Assembly (NCBI RefSeq): GCF_950023065.1
Contig: NC_088678.1
Span: 9,042,580-9,106,579 of the forward strand
DNA length: 64,000 bases
DNA from: Planococcus citri
Lineage: Eukaryota > Arthropoda > Insecta > Hemiptera > Pseudococcidae
Direction of reading: 5' to 3'
Shown here: positions 21,857 to 35,024 of the stretch, one piece after another
Layout of the letters: each line of letters opens with the position of its first letter
Position numbering within the stretch: position 1 is the first letter of the stretch
The notes under the pieces: generated by a model
The model's input: the letters and a program-made list of their open reading frames with translations, nothing else
Databases searched by the model: none
Told to the model about the DNA's origin: nothing
Program-made: the position numbers and the translations under genes

Positions 21857-24800
21857 TGACAATAGGAGTAATTGCACCCACCCCCGCCGATCCTCCGGGA
21901 CAACTTTTTTCTTAAAGGGGACATCCTAAGGAACATTTTAAAGCAAACTTGCCAAAAAAAAAGTTGGCCTTACTTACAAAATGGCGGCCATTTTGATTGA
22001 CAGGTCAGCCGAAATCGCAGATTTTCCCGTGTAGAAAAAACCAGATATATACCACAAGTTTACCACAAAGTAGGTGGTATATCACTGGTTTACTCTTGAT
22101 ATACCATAAAATTGTGGTATACCACTAGTAAACACAAAAAGTAAAATTTACTACTGGTATACAATTTCCCGAAAATGTAAATGCAAAAGTTTACTACTTG
22201 TTTACCATTTAGTAAATTTAACAACATAGTACACCAATGGTAAATGAAGGATGTAAAATTTACCACTGGTTTACTATCTTTTAAAAAAGTTTTACCATCT
22301 AAAAAATAAAATCATGTTGTATACCACTAGTAAATGTGACGAGGTAAATTTTACTATTGTTCATACCAAGCAAATAATCATTGTTTGCTTTGCTAAAGGA
22401 TGAAGTTATTCATGTCCAAACTTTCAGTGGCCTAGCCAAGGGGGTGAAGGGGGTCATGCCCCTCTTGTGAGTGAAAATTTGAATGAAAACATACAAAAAT
22501 GGATGTTTTTTCGTTATTCTGACCCATTTTTTCTAAAATTTTTCGCTTTTCGTTCGCTCCAGCAGTAATTTTGCCTTCATTGTCATATAATCACGACAAG
22601 TTTCCTGAAAATTACCCCTCATTTCGATTTTTCATGCCTAAAAATCTGGGTTTTTGCCCCCTCCTTGAGAATATCTTACGCAAATCAGCAAACTTTATAG
22701 GTTATTTACAATTTTTCTGAGATTTTTTCATCAACTTTCAAGTTATTTAAGCACATACCCTTCTAAATTTCAGTTCTAGATAATTTTACGATATTTTATT
22801 AGAAAAAAATTATAAAAAGCACATCATACTTCATAAAAATCTACAAAAAAAAAAAACATTATAATATTTCTAAACAATGTAATCCATTCAGGAAAAAACA
22901 TATTTCTTGGGGACTGCTTAGGTATAAAATCAAATATCTTTCATGAACAAATTTTTAATCAAGGTTTCCAGGCGTTTCTCAGATTTTCAGATGGTATTTT
23001 TTCAACATTTCAAGGATACACACTAGATTTATGTCTTCCTACCCCATAAACTACCCATTTTCAGTGAAAAAATGTGCACCTCATCACCTATATCCTCATA
23101 GAAAAATACACTAAACAAAGTGTACAATCTGGTATCATCTGTAAAATATCACCCCATAAAATAGTTTTGCAAAAAATGAAAGAAAATAAATAAAAACAAA
23201 ATCATCATATCTCCAATTTGCATGGTATACCAGTGGTTTACGTGTTTCAATTGATGACTTGTATACAACATGGTATTCAACATAGTAAATCCACCTAGTT
23301 AACTGTGTGGTATATGTCTGGTTTTTTTTACACGGGTTGCGTTTTAACATAGGACTTGCACGAACTTTTTCAAACTTTACACAGGTACATCGAAAGATCA
23401 TGCAAAAATGTATCACCTGTCAAAATTTCAAGTGCTAAAGTGCGTTTTTCGATTTTTGGTGAATTTTTGAAAATCGAATTTAGGCCAAAAATGAGTGAAA
23501 AAATCAAAATTTTACCAAATTGACCAAGAAAGCTGAAATTTGGGATATATCCTATTTTCGACATGCCAAATCGATTGGAAACGGTTTCAACCCGTTTTGA
23601 GCAGTTCTGGAGCCTCCAGCAGATTTTTGAAGCTCGAAATTCCCACAAAATTTCATCAAATTGGAGTTGTAAAGCTAAAATTTATTCTAAAAACTAATTT
23701 CAATACGCTACGAAGTCCTGCAGGTGAATTTCAAGTCGTTTTGGATCCTCCAGCGACTTTTTGAAAATTCCCAAAGCCTCCAGCAGATTTTTGAAACTTG
23801 AAATTTCCCCAACACTAATTTATCAAATGGAGTTGGCAAGCTGCAATTTACTTCGCAGACTACATGGTGGTTTCAAATGGTTTTGAAACTTCCAGCTACT
23901 TTTAGGAAATTTCAATTTTCCAGAAAAACATTATTCAACCTTTCAAAAAGTTGCTGAAGACTCCAAAACGACTTGAAATTCACCAGCAGTCAACTTCGTA
24001 GCGTATTGAAATTAGTTTGCGGAATGAATTTCGACTCTCCATCTTAGTTTGATGATATCTTGGGGAAATTTCAAGTTTCAAAAATCTACTGGAGGCTCCA
24101 GTAATTTTCAAAAAACTCGCTGCAGGCCCTAAAATTACTTGAGCCCACCTGAAGTCGCCTTCAGATGGTGTTAAAATTGGAGTGTAGAGTAAATTTCAGC
24201 TTTCCATCTCCATTTGATGAAATTTTGTGAAAATTTCAAGTTTCAAAAATCTGCTGGAGGCTTTGGGAATTTTCAAAAAGTCGCTGGAGGATCCAAAACG
24301 ACTTGAAATTCACCTGCAGTACTTCGTAGCGTATTGAAATTAGTTTTTAGAATAAATTTTAGCTTTACAACTCCAATTTGATGGCATTTTGTGGGAATTT
24401 CGAGTTTCAAAAATCTGGTGGAGGCTCCAGAACTGCTCAAAACGGATTGAAACCGTTTCCAATCGATTTGGCATGTCGAAAATAGGATATATCCCAAATT
24501 TCAGCTTTCTTGGCCAATTTGGTAAAATTTTGATTTTTTCCCTCATTTTTGGCCTAAATTCGATTTTCAAAAATTCACCAAAAATCGAAAAACGCACTTT
24601 AGCACTTGAAATTTTGACAGGTGATACATTTTTGCATGATCTTTCGATCTACCTGTGTAAAGTTTGAAAAAGTTCGTGCAAGTCCTATGTTAAAACGCAA
24701 AATCTGCGATTTCGGCTGACCTGTCAATCAAAATGGCCGCCATTTTGTAAGTAAGGCCAACTTTTTTTTTGGCAAGTTTGCTTTAAAATGTTTCTTAGGA

Positions 24801-24870
24801 TGTCCCCTTTAAGAAAAAAGTTGTCCCGGAGGATCGGCGGGGGGGGGGGGTGCAATTTCTCCTATTGTCA
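21857..24870. mobile_element. Foldback family 1, copy C, with a nested element
   Basis: Long inverted arms run from TGACAATAGGAG at the left to CTCCTATTGTCA at the right, through the G/C runs, GCCGATCCTCCGG, the ATGGCGGCCAT word (about 21981 and 24733) and the GGAGCCTCCAG repeats. The outermost bases differ from copies A and D, and I could not identify a clean target duplication. Without the nested element (22026-23336) and its duplicated TT, the copy would be about 1.7 kb. Confidence 0.85.
22026..23336. mobile_element. Element with CCCGTGTA ends, nested in copy C
   Basis: It begins CCCGTGTAGAAAAAACCAG and ends CTGGTTTTTTTTACACGGG, an inverted pair of about 19 bp that continues into GTGGTATAT. 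TT stands on both sides (22024-22025, 23337-23338). Because the host is a palindrome, the undisturbed arm at about 24700-24720 shows the empty site (GCAGATTTTGCG when reversed), which proves the insertion and its 2-bp duplication. The left 350 bp carry degenerate repeats of the TTTACCACTGGTTTAC kind. There is no transposase frame. The superfamily is not clear from the ends. Confidence 0.8.
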
Positions 24871-26568
24871 TATGCCGGACTAATACCTACCTAGTGATTT
24901 TTCAATTTTGTCAGCAGAAGGACACATGAAAAAAATGAGCAAATTAAGACGAGGAATGGTTTATAATATTTCACGGAATCATTCTTTAATAATCATTAGA
25001 TATGTTTTTTTTAAAAAAGTACCTACTTTTCATAAAACTGAATTTCCAGAAAATAGAACAAAAAGAACGAAAAAAATTTCTGAACCACTTTCAACTCAAA
25101 ATACCTACTCGTACATTTAAAGCAGATGTTCTTGATCGCAAATGAGAATACGAGCCTATGATTTGTAGAGAAAGGAACATTGGACATTGAGAACTTCCGA
25201 ATCTGGTCATCTGAAACAAAAATAGCACCCATACAGTATCAAATAACTACAAAACATCGATCAAGTAACCTAATACACCAAATTATTAGGTATACTCATC
25301 GATAGATAAATGTATTCAATTTATGGGCACAGGGTAGCAGCATTTAGTGATACGTGAAGTTAATGGAAAACCCACTTAGTTGCATAAAATAAATAATTCC
25401 GCTTCGATATTAATTGAAATAAATGAGTAGGTCGAACAGACACGTAATTGATGTCATGTCGTAGGTAGATTGGACATATGCTGGGGCTGCTGCGCGAAAT
25501 ATATTGTTTGTAATTACTTTTTTAAACGATGACATTCGCTGCACACACAACAACTGGGTGTTTCTCTCATTCATACAATAACGCAGCAGTACCTACCTAA
25601 GTATGCTATTTGTACAATTTATAAATCTATATGTGTATAATGCACCTCACACATGAATAGTTAATCCGGTTTAAGATATGCGTACTACCTTTACCTGTGT
25701 ATAAACATGAGGCATCGATTAAGCATAGCACATTGTACTATGTAAATTTTTTTCGGCCAATGGTACGAGTATATTTCACGATGACGACTGACGAGTAATC
25801 TAAACCCAAATGTACTCGTATATTACCTTTCGGTCAATAATAACACGTAACAGTAGATATAAGGTCAACTACGGTCAGAAATATCACGTTGTCAGTATAA
25901 TGATATCTTTATCAAACGTCAACTGATCTTGAAACTCGATTCGTACACTCGCACACCTAAATTGCGGCGGCCGCCGAAGATTATGCTATCCGCTCAACAG
26001 TACGGAGTCGTGACAGCTGTGTAGGCCATTAATGGATCCTTTATATTTGCAATTATCGTCGCTGTCGGTCTATCTGAAGTATTTGTTGAAATGTTGACAG
26101 CTTCTATGGTTTTAATTTTTCTCTATCTCTTTTTAGGTATTATTATTTCTTATTACCCTGTGATAGGGTTCGATTATGTTTCAGTGTGCCATGCCGATGC
26201 CGGTAGGTAATTAATGAAGCGGCTTTGAGTTTATGTTGAGTGATGCTTTGCAGCATTATGATGCTCGTGGATGGTGGGTCAAGATAGATTTTAAGGTTCT
26301 ATGAACGTGTCAATGGTCGTGAAATGTACCTATGGTAATAAGTGTATGGATTTGTTACACCACTCAGCCTGAATTTGAACCAAATTGGAAAATTTTTTCA
26401 ATGTTTTACAATTTTCTAAAAATTAGATTAGGTACCTACTGAATTTTGAGAACCCCTGGATCCTTTTCGGGTGATCTGGTGAGCTGAAAAGATACTCCCC
26501 GGTAAAATATAGGTAAAATTCCCCTGTTCTAGAATTTTTTAAATTTCGATGAAAAATTATTGGGTATA
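24871..26568. other. Non-repetitive island, no confident gene
   Basis: Mixed-complexity sequence without the local repeat families. The centre (25940-26130) contains GC-rich words such as GCGGCGGCCGCC and homeodomain-like TAAT words. A minus-strand acceptor-like TTTTGTTTCAG precedes an open stretch at about 25213-25090, but the encoded residues match nothing I know. Candidate regulatory DNA; inference only. Confidence 0.35.
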
Positions 26569-26570
26569 TA

Positions 26571-28154
26571 GTCGGGGGGCCCATAAGGATCACCTGCACC
26601 CCCCTGCCGATTCTCCGGGAAAACTTTTTTCTTAAAGGGGAAGTCCTAAGGAACATTTCTAGCCCTTGTCCTCAAAAAAAAAGTGGCCCTACTTACAAAA
26701 TGGCGGCCATTTTGATTGACAGGTCACCCGAAATCGCAGGATTTGCGTTCTAACATATGACTTTCACGGAATTTTTTAAACCGTACAAAGGTAGATCGAA
26801 AGAGCAGGCAAAAATTCATCACCTGTCAAAATTTCAAGTGCTAAAGTGCCTTTTTCGGTTTTTGGTGAATTTTCAAAAATCAAATTTTGGCCAAAATGTG
26901 AGAAAAAAATCAAAATTTTACCAAATTGACCTAGATATCTGAAATTTGGGATATATCCTATTTTCGACCTGCCAAATCGATTGGAAACTGTTTCAAACCG
27001 TTTTGAGCAGTTCTGGAGCCTCCAGCAGATTTTTGAAACTCGAAATTCTCACAAAATTTCATCAAATGGAGTTGGAAAGCCGAAATTTATTATGCAAACT
27101 AATTTCAATGCGCTATGAAGTCGACTGCAGGTAATTTTCAAATCATTTTGGAGCCTCCAGGGATTTTTTGAAAATTACTGGAGCCTCCAGTAGATTTTTG
27201 AAACTTGAAATTTCCCCAAAATTTCATCAAATGGGGTTAGCAAGCCGAAATTTACTCTGCAAACTAATTTCAATACAATATGAAGTCGACTGCATGGTGG
27301 TTTCAAGTGGTTTTGAAACTTCCATCTACTTTTTCGAAATTTCAATTCCCCTAAAAAAGCGATGAAACTTTTCAAAAAGGCACTGGTGGCTCCAAAACTA
27401 CTTGAACTCGCCTGAAGTCGTCATCAGAAGGTGTTAAAATTAAAGTGCATGAGTTAATTTCAGCTTGCTAACTCCATTTGATGAAATTTTGGGAAAATTT
27501 CAAGTTTAAAAAATCTGCAGGAGGCTTCAGTAATTTTCAAAAAATCCCCGGAGGCTCCAAAACGACTTGAAAATCACTTGCAGTCGACTTCATAGCGTAT
27601 TGAAATTAGTTTGTAGAACAAATTTCGGCTTTCCAACTCCATTTGATGAAATTTTGTGAGAATTTCGAGTTTCAAAAATCTGCTGGAGGCTCCAGAACTG
27701 CTCAAAACGGTTTGAAACAGTTTCCAATCGATTTGGCAGGTCGAAAATAGCATATATCCCAAATTTCAGATTTCTAGGTCAATTTGGTAAAATTTTGATT
27801 TTTTTCTCACATTTTGGCCAAAATTTGACTTTTGAAAATTCACCAAAAATCGAAAAAAGGCACTTTAGCACTTGAAATTTTGACAGGTGATGAACTTTTG
27901 CCTGCTCTTTCGATCTACCTTTGTACGGTTTAAAAAATTCCGTGAAAGTCCTATGTTGGAACGCAAAACCTGCGATTTCGGCTAATTTCGGATGACCCGT
28001 CACTCAAAATTGCCGCCATTGTGTAAGTAGGACCACTTTTTTTTTTTTTGAGGACAAGGGCTAGAAATGTTCCTTAGGACTTCCCCTTTATGAAAAAAGT
28101 TGTCCCGGAGAATCGGCAGGGGGGTGCAGGTGATCCTTATGTGCGCCCCCCGAC
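26571..28154. mobile_element. Foldback family 1, copy D (complete)
   Basis: This is the best-preserved copy. The ends GTCGGGGGGC and GCCCCCCGAC are flanked by TA on both sides (26569-26570, 28155-28156). The inverted arms cover almost the entire 1,584 bp and meet around 27360. Each arm carries, from outside in, a C/G run, GCCGATTCTCCGGGA, the ATGGCGGCC word, a 'hinge' of about 120 bp, and then two tandem units of roughly 170 bp separated by GGAGCCTCCAG. No transposase is encoded. TA duplication points to Tc1/mariner-type mobilisation. Confidence 0.9.
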
Positions 28155-28156
28155 TA

Positions 28157-28470
28157 GTACCTTTAAAAACAATACTGAAGCCGAAAAATCCCCCCCCCCT
28201 CCCGGCACCTATTCGCACAACGGCAAAAAAATACATTTTTTCTGGAAAAAAGCATAGGTACCTACTTCAACGAATTTTGAATAACAAATTTTGATTCGCC
28301 CAAAATGTATAGAGAAGACATGAGTCTGGCCACGTGAATTTTTTCAACATTTTTGACCCCCCCCCCCCCCGAGGGAGAAGATATTGACAAATTTGAAACC
28401 GTCATATCTTCGAACCTATTTCAAGCACACATACTTTTTTTTCTTCCAAAAATATATCTGCACTAGTAGT
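28157..28470. other. Spacer between foldbacks D and E
   Basis: Contains C-runs (28191-28199, 28358-28370) and nothing recognisable. Confidence 0.4.
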
Positions 28471-29877
28471 ACGGTTATTCCACGTCAATTCGACCAAGAA
28501 GTGGTAAGCAGGAGTCGGCGATTTTATAAACATTCTTCCTGTGAGATGACCTTCCGCAGGGATGACCAATGGCGCAAATCGCAGCCCTCTAGCCTATTTT
28601 CAAAGGCAGCCAGGGGGTGTCAAAGTTTTCAACGAACCTAAAATGTCATCCATTTCATCAGTGGATTACTCGATAACCGCGATACCTACCAAAATGATTT
28701 TTTCTCCAATTGGTAGCTGGTAGGGGGTTTAATAAAAAGCTTTTTGGTTATACATATCATAAAAATCAGTGTTGCCACTTTTTTTCGTTCAAAAAATTTG
28801 CTTGAAAAGTTTCAAAACGTAATTTTCATATCGTTCCGACTCTCAAAAATTCTGAAAAAAATATATTATGGACAACTTTTCATTCCGAACAACATATTAA
28901 AACATCAGGATGACATTATGTCATAAAGTTGATTTTAAAAAATTTACAGTTTGCCAAAAAAATGCGATTTTTTGATTTAAAACATGAAAAAAAGTTTTGA
29001 TTGGTGAAGTTGACACAATTGACCCCTATTTTTACGTATTCGTTGAAAAAGTTGAAAAACTCCCTTCCCTCAATAAAATGAACTCATTACAAAAAAATCA
29101 AAATTCGAAAAAATTCCAAAAATAAACGAATTTCAATTTTTCTGTTATGAGTGTGATTTTTATCAACTTTTTCATGAAATACGTCATAAAGAGGCCAAAA
29201 TAAGGCAACTGAATAAATTTGAACTTTTTTTGATGTTTGGAATTGAAAATTGAATTTTTTCGAATTTTGATTTTTTGGGATGAGTTTATTTCATCAACGG
29301 AAGGGTTTTTTTCAAGTTTTTCAACGAATAAGTAAAAATAGTGGTCAACTGGGTCAACTTCACCAGTCAAAACTTTTTTTCATGTTTTAAATCAAAAAAT
29401 CGTATTTTTTCGCAAACTTTCAATTTTTTTAAATCGACTTTTCGACATAATGTCATTCCAATTTTTTAATATGTTATTCAGCATGAAAAGTTGTCCAAAA
29501 TATATTTTTTTCAAAATTTTTGAGAGTCAGAACGATATGAAAACTACGTTTTGAAACATTTCGAACCAATTTTTCGTACGAAAAAAAGTGGCAACACTGA
29601 TTTTTATGATATCACCAAAAAGACTTTCAAAACGTCCAACTATTGGAAAAAGTCCCATTTTGGTAGCTATCGCGGTTATCGAGTAATCCTTTGCTAAAAT
29701 GGATGATATATTTCAAGTTCACTGAAAACTTTGACACCTCCTAGCAGCCTTTAAAGAAGGGCTAGAGGGCTCCGATTTGTGCCATTGGTCATCCCTACGT
29801 CTTTCCACAGGAAAAATGTTGAAATAATCACCGACCCCCCCTTACCACTTCTTGATCGAATTGACGTGGAATGACTC
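28471..29877. mobile_element. Foldback family E, complete copy
   Basis: The arms begin GGTTATTCCACGTCAATT (28473) and end AATTGACGTGGAATGAC (29860-29875). They pair over almost their whole length, including ATGACCAATGGCGC and its complement, GATTACTCGATAACCGCGAT and its complement, and CAGTGTTGCCAC. The centre lies near 29130. No coding frame. A half copy is at 16562-18360. The target duplication is unclear; AGT appears near both ends. Confidence 0.85.
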
Positions 29878-31990
29878 AGTTGGACCCTCCTGAGGGCCAC
29901 ATTGGGGGGGGGGCTGTCAAAAAGAGATGATCCGTTTTTGAAATTTCACTTTCATTTCGTCTACTCGCCGAAATTATCTGATTTTAAGATTGAATAATTT
30001 CTCATTTTGAGATGAATAATTTTCAAAAAAATTTTACAGACTTTAATATTTTTCTAGTTGTTTTTCAAACTTTCAGGGCTCCAATGTACAAAGGAATGAA
30101 CGTTGTTGGGGGTGGGGGGAGTGATATGTGGTTTTTCTTCAAAAGTACGTTTTTCGAAACAATTCGGCTGCAAAGATGACATTTTTTTGGTAATTGTATT
30201 TTTTTTCTTCGAGTTTTTGAAGAGAGAAGGGCTTATCTCTGTATGGCTTAACTTTGAAATAGAAGACTATAACATTTTTCAGGATTTTTCTCCCATGTAA
30301 AACAATTCAATTAGATGTGAAGGGGGGAGCGAAATATTTCAAAAAAATTTCACAAGTAAGTTTGGTAAGTAGTTTAACGTGATGAGATGAATCGCAGAAA
30401 AAAATGCCGGAGGATTTTTACCAAATTTAGTGTCCAGAGCCAGACATTCATTTTGGGTTGAAGGTCACTGAGAAAAGTTTTGAGGAGAGATATGAGTCCT
30501 CAAAGAGAAGACATTTTCAAAAAAATCATGGGGTTTTCGTTCTAGTAGACATCCTGTGAATATGATACAACAATATTAAGTATTGGCAAGTCAAAAATTG
30601 AAGAAAAGGAAACATTTTCAAAAATGATCTATTTCGTTTCGTTATGTTTCGTTCAATTTTTTGATTCCTTTCGATTCGTTTTTACAGCTCTGATGCAAAC
30701 AAAAGGTCACCATTTGGGCAATAAATTCTTCTGCCACCTGCTTGAGAACTTGGATTTGAAGGGAAATCTTATTAGAAACAGAACAAAACAATTCCAGTTT
30801 TTAAAATGTCGGTTTTTTGCGATTTTTTGAGAATTATTTCGGATACTTTTTTCAAAAAGCGTAATAAAACTTTAATGAAGGTAAATCCACAGTAAAATTT
30901 TTGTCATTTTAGCATTCAATATAGGAGGCTACATATTAAATTTTATCGAACGTTTGAAAAACGACACCAAAAAAAATCAAACAAAAAATTGAAAGAGCAC
31001 CCGCCAGAATAAAAACTCCTGGTCCAAAAGCAATGGAATCAAAAAAGGCAATCCAAAATGCATAATTTATACAAATTTCAACTACTGAAATTCATTTCTA
31101 GATTTTTTGTAAACTTTCAGAATTTCAAATTTAGCTCATTTTCCTCAAAAACATGTACCAAAATTTTGAATATTTGACCCTATTTTATGGTATTTTTTCA
31201 AAAGCTGAAGAATTTGAAAATCCACTGGAGGCTCCACAACTGTTCAAAACCACCATCAATCGACTCGGGAGGTCAAAAATATGGTATAAACCAAATTTCA
31301 ACCCTATTGATTAATTTAATCAGATTTTGATTTTTTTTCATGATATCATGAACTTGATGAAATTTGCGCAGATGGTGTATTTTGGGATCTTCCTTTTATT
31401 CTCGTTTGTCTGGTTTAAAATTATCTACTTCTCTCGATACCTATAGGCTTACTTTATCCATGCTGTTCGCTATATACGTCTATCAACATTTCTTCATTGT
31501 TCAATGTGTACCTATTTTTAAATATTTTTTTCATTTTCTTCCACAAAACAATTCAAGCGTCGATGCTTTAAGACACGTGGAGTTTGCAAACAAACAATCT
31601 CTTGTAAAATCGGAATGAAAGGTATTGAGGAAAAAAATCACGAAAATTTACGACTTTTACTAAGAACTTCGAATTCTAAATTGAATGAGCTACAGGTACA
31701 AGAGTGATGAAACGATTCGAGGAATTCGTCTCAAAAAAGAAGAAAAAGAAAAAAAATAGACAGTGTTGACAACCGATGAATCGTTTTTTTTTGCAGATTT
31801 GGCGACGTCGAAACATTGTTATTTTTTTTTTTTTGAATGAGAATAGTACGTATACTCGTGGTCACAACGTCAGGTATTGGCCATGGCAATAAAAAAAAAA
31901 CTCTAAAATCCATTATTTAGAGTACTTCGAAGAACGACTCGACCTAGGGTAACTGACTGTCAATGATACCGCTTGAAAAGAAGTGTTTCT
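29878..31990. other. AT-rich stretch with an old foldback relic
   Basis: No gene seen. Positions about 31080-31345 contain a decayed single arm resembling family 1 (TGGAGGCTCCA at 31226, followed by a CATCAATCGACTCGGGAGGT context). The same relic form recurs at about 62105-62190. G-runs lie at 29907-29914 and about 30111. Confidence 0.4.
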
Positions 31991-33750
31991 ACCTCACCAC
32001 AATAGGGTGAGTTGTTTCAGTGTCTAAAGAGAGATCGAGGGTAGATAGAAATCCTGTACAGCCAGGTGTCTGTTGTCTGTTTGCAAAAAAGTAAATGAAC
32101 TTTTCCTAGAAAATGCAACAATGAAACAAGAAGTTGATTTAGGGTCTGTAGGGTGAGTGACCAGAGTGACCACTGACCATGAACTGTACGATAAGAAGGT
32201 TAACCATTTGGGTGTATAGAGTATAATAATAGGGATGATGCGATTCCAAGTCGGAGGGGGAAGTTTAGTACGAATCTCACTTGTTTTTATTCTGCATATA
32301 GGTTTCTTTTGTTACCTATTTATCCACAGCATGGTCTCATTTTGTGTTTTTTAAACACACATTATATTGTAAAATTGACGAGGTAAATGAACCTTTTTTT
32401 ATATAACTCGAAAACCTCTAAAAGACTCGTACGTTTGGTTTCATGCTCCAGCAATATAAGGCTTATACACCTATTAATCACCTTATAAATCGTATTGTAT
32501 TCAAAATTCAAAAAGCATACAATTCCGACGAAAAGTAAAGAGATCATGTGTATCCTTTGAAAACATCATAGTTGGGCGAGTTGAAAATTTGCCCAACGTG
32601 TAAAAATGTAGGTAAAAGTATAAAATAGCATTAAAATAATTCGGTCATTTAGAGGCGAAGTTGTAATCTGAAATTAAATCAAGCCTTTAATGTAATAGAA
32701 CGGATAAAACACGACCGATTAATTCTTTTGTAACATTTATGTAAATGGTCTTTAAGTTGGTAGAAATTAACTTTTATGTAGCTCATTTAAACGTGCCGTT
32801 AGTTTAAAGTTTCAGCTGGCTTATTTGATGATTACCACCTAAGACCAAAAGTAAGGTTTCGCCTTTAATAATTCTGGTAATCCCGTAGCACATTCTCACC
32901 AGCAAAACCATTAAAACGCGTTACAGTTGCCGCACAACGTATCTGGCTCGCTGCTCGCAGCGGGTAAAGATTAAGTTCCAAGGTGGGAAAACTCAACTTA
33001 AAGGCTTTAAAGCTATACCATTTAAGCTAAAATCTCTAGACGTCATTTTGCTGCTGTTTCCCAAACGAAACACGACGCATTTATATGCTGCTGCAATACG
33101 CTCTCTTCATCGTCGCGCAAAATTTAATATTGTACTCTCTTTATTATCACGCTGACGAGTAATTTCAGTCGAGCAGAATTATTTAAGCGATAACTGAATT
33201 TATGAAAACATTGTACAGTATTAATAATATTTTTACGACTGGGTTTGTTTGTTTGTGTTTGTTTTTTACTGTATAATTTTTTCCAACTCGAATAACTACG
33301 TTGTATATTTTTTTCCCCCTGCTTTTCTACATTATCACTATAGATATACTTTTTTCCCACTCGCTGCTGTTGCCTCTCTGCTATTTTTTTTTTTTTCGTA
33401 CGCGCCCTCATTTAACGTAATTAATTTGTAATAAAGAGGCGAGAGATGAAGAAATATTTCATCTCGTTTCCTCTTTTTGTGGTGTAATTAACATCTGTTT
33501 GTGTTTTTTTTTTACCCTGTAATACTTTTCTAGGTGTGTTTATTATTTGACAGATGAGGCGTGTCTGGCTGCAGGCTAATTTGTATGAAAATTAGATCGA
33601 CGATTTGATTTATCCAGTGGTGCTCAAATGTATTTTAATGAGTTGTTTTGCAGTGTGTGCAGTGAGTATATTTTTTTTTCAGGAAGGTGGTTATGGCTAC
33701 TTATTATTAAGGTAAGTCGAATTAGGTGGATGCAAGGACTATTTTTTTTT
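31991..33750. other. Non-repetitive island, candidate regulatory DNA
   Basis: Between about 32600 and 33450 the sequence is of high complexity with several TTAATTA/TAATNA words and a GGTGGGAAA word (about 32981). It has no extended reading frame of recognisable family and no local repeat. The function is not shown by the sequence. Confidence 0.35.
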
Positions 33751-34526
33751 TTATGTTTTCAGTTTTCGTTTGTAGGATGAAAAATTATTTTCAATTTGTT
33801 TTTAAAATTTTTATAAATTAATTTGGTTCCAAATTTGGAAACTTTTTCTCATAACTTTTTATGGTGGACTGCAATGCAAAAATTGAAAAAATATTACACC
33901 TTTGCATGAAAATAGTTTTCTAAACGATTTTTGAAAGATTTTTCTCACACTCCAAACTATTGTTTGAACGTTTAATCATTTTAAATTGCTCTTATGTTCA
34001 CGTTATAAGTTTTTTTTTGCTTACTTACTTTAAGTCATATACTTATCATGTCTTGCTTTTGTTTTTGTTTTTTTTTTTTTACCAAAATTTCATTTTAACA
34101 GCTATTATTCCATATTTTTTTTTTTGAATATTTTTCAATGATAATATAGTTTTCAATTATTTTTATGTAACTTTCACAAATTTAATGCTTCATACAACTT
34201 TTATCAAGATTCATTAGGTAAGGACCTATTTAATTTCACAGAAATTTTGTCAACTTTTCAGGAACCAATAATTCGTGATGGGTACTTTTATTTGGGAAAT
34301 TTAGTGTTTTTCTCTCGATTTTCTCAACTGCCAATTTGGTTTAGTTTAAACTTGTCTTCTTTGGTAGTTCAGTGAAAAATACTTCAGATTCAGGTGATGA
34401 GAGGGGAGGAGGTGAGCTTAAGACTTTCGCTCATTTACGATTTCTTACAAAATTGACAAGAAATTTCCTTCATTATTGGTCAAATTTTAAAGAAAATTTA
34501 GTATAGAAGTTTGAAATCGATTATTG
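33751..34526. other. T-rich spacer
   Basis: Very T-rich, with runs at about 34067-34080 and 34116-34125. No gene or recognisable element. Confidence 0.4.
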
Positions 34527-35024
34527 AAAGGCTATAGGTGGATAAGTATGGCGAATTTGCCCCCGAGAGCTTCAGGGCTGATATTTGCATGAAAGGTGGG
34601 TACCCTTGAGCACCTTCCGTCACGAAAGTTTCAGACCCCCAGACCCCCCCGTTTTTGAGAAACCCCCCCTTTTATGAAATTAAAATAGAAATTTTTTTCT
34701 CAGCCCCACGTGAACCGATTTTTTTCGATTTTTTGGTATGTTGTAAACATCCATAAGAGGAACCCCCACAAAAATTTTCACCCCCCTCCCCCCCATATTT
34801 ACCCCCCAAAATGACGTTTTTTAGATTTATTTGCCCGTTTCAGCAATGATCATGATTCTGCACAAAAATGGGAATAGCATTTTTAAATGTGTTTTCGACC
34901 CCTACAAAACATATATTTTTTTTTAAAAAAAAAATTTTGGTGGATCGTGGTCAAAAATTGAAAAAAATAACAGAGGGGGTAAAAATGAATTCTGGTGTAA
35001 ATTATTGTTTTTGGTAAATGAGGT

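Noticed and set aside
25090..25213. Possible minus-strand exon after a TTTTGTTTCAG acceptor
   Set aside because: A good acceptor, but the encoded residues match nothing known, no partner exon was found, and the frame soon runs into low-complexity sequence.
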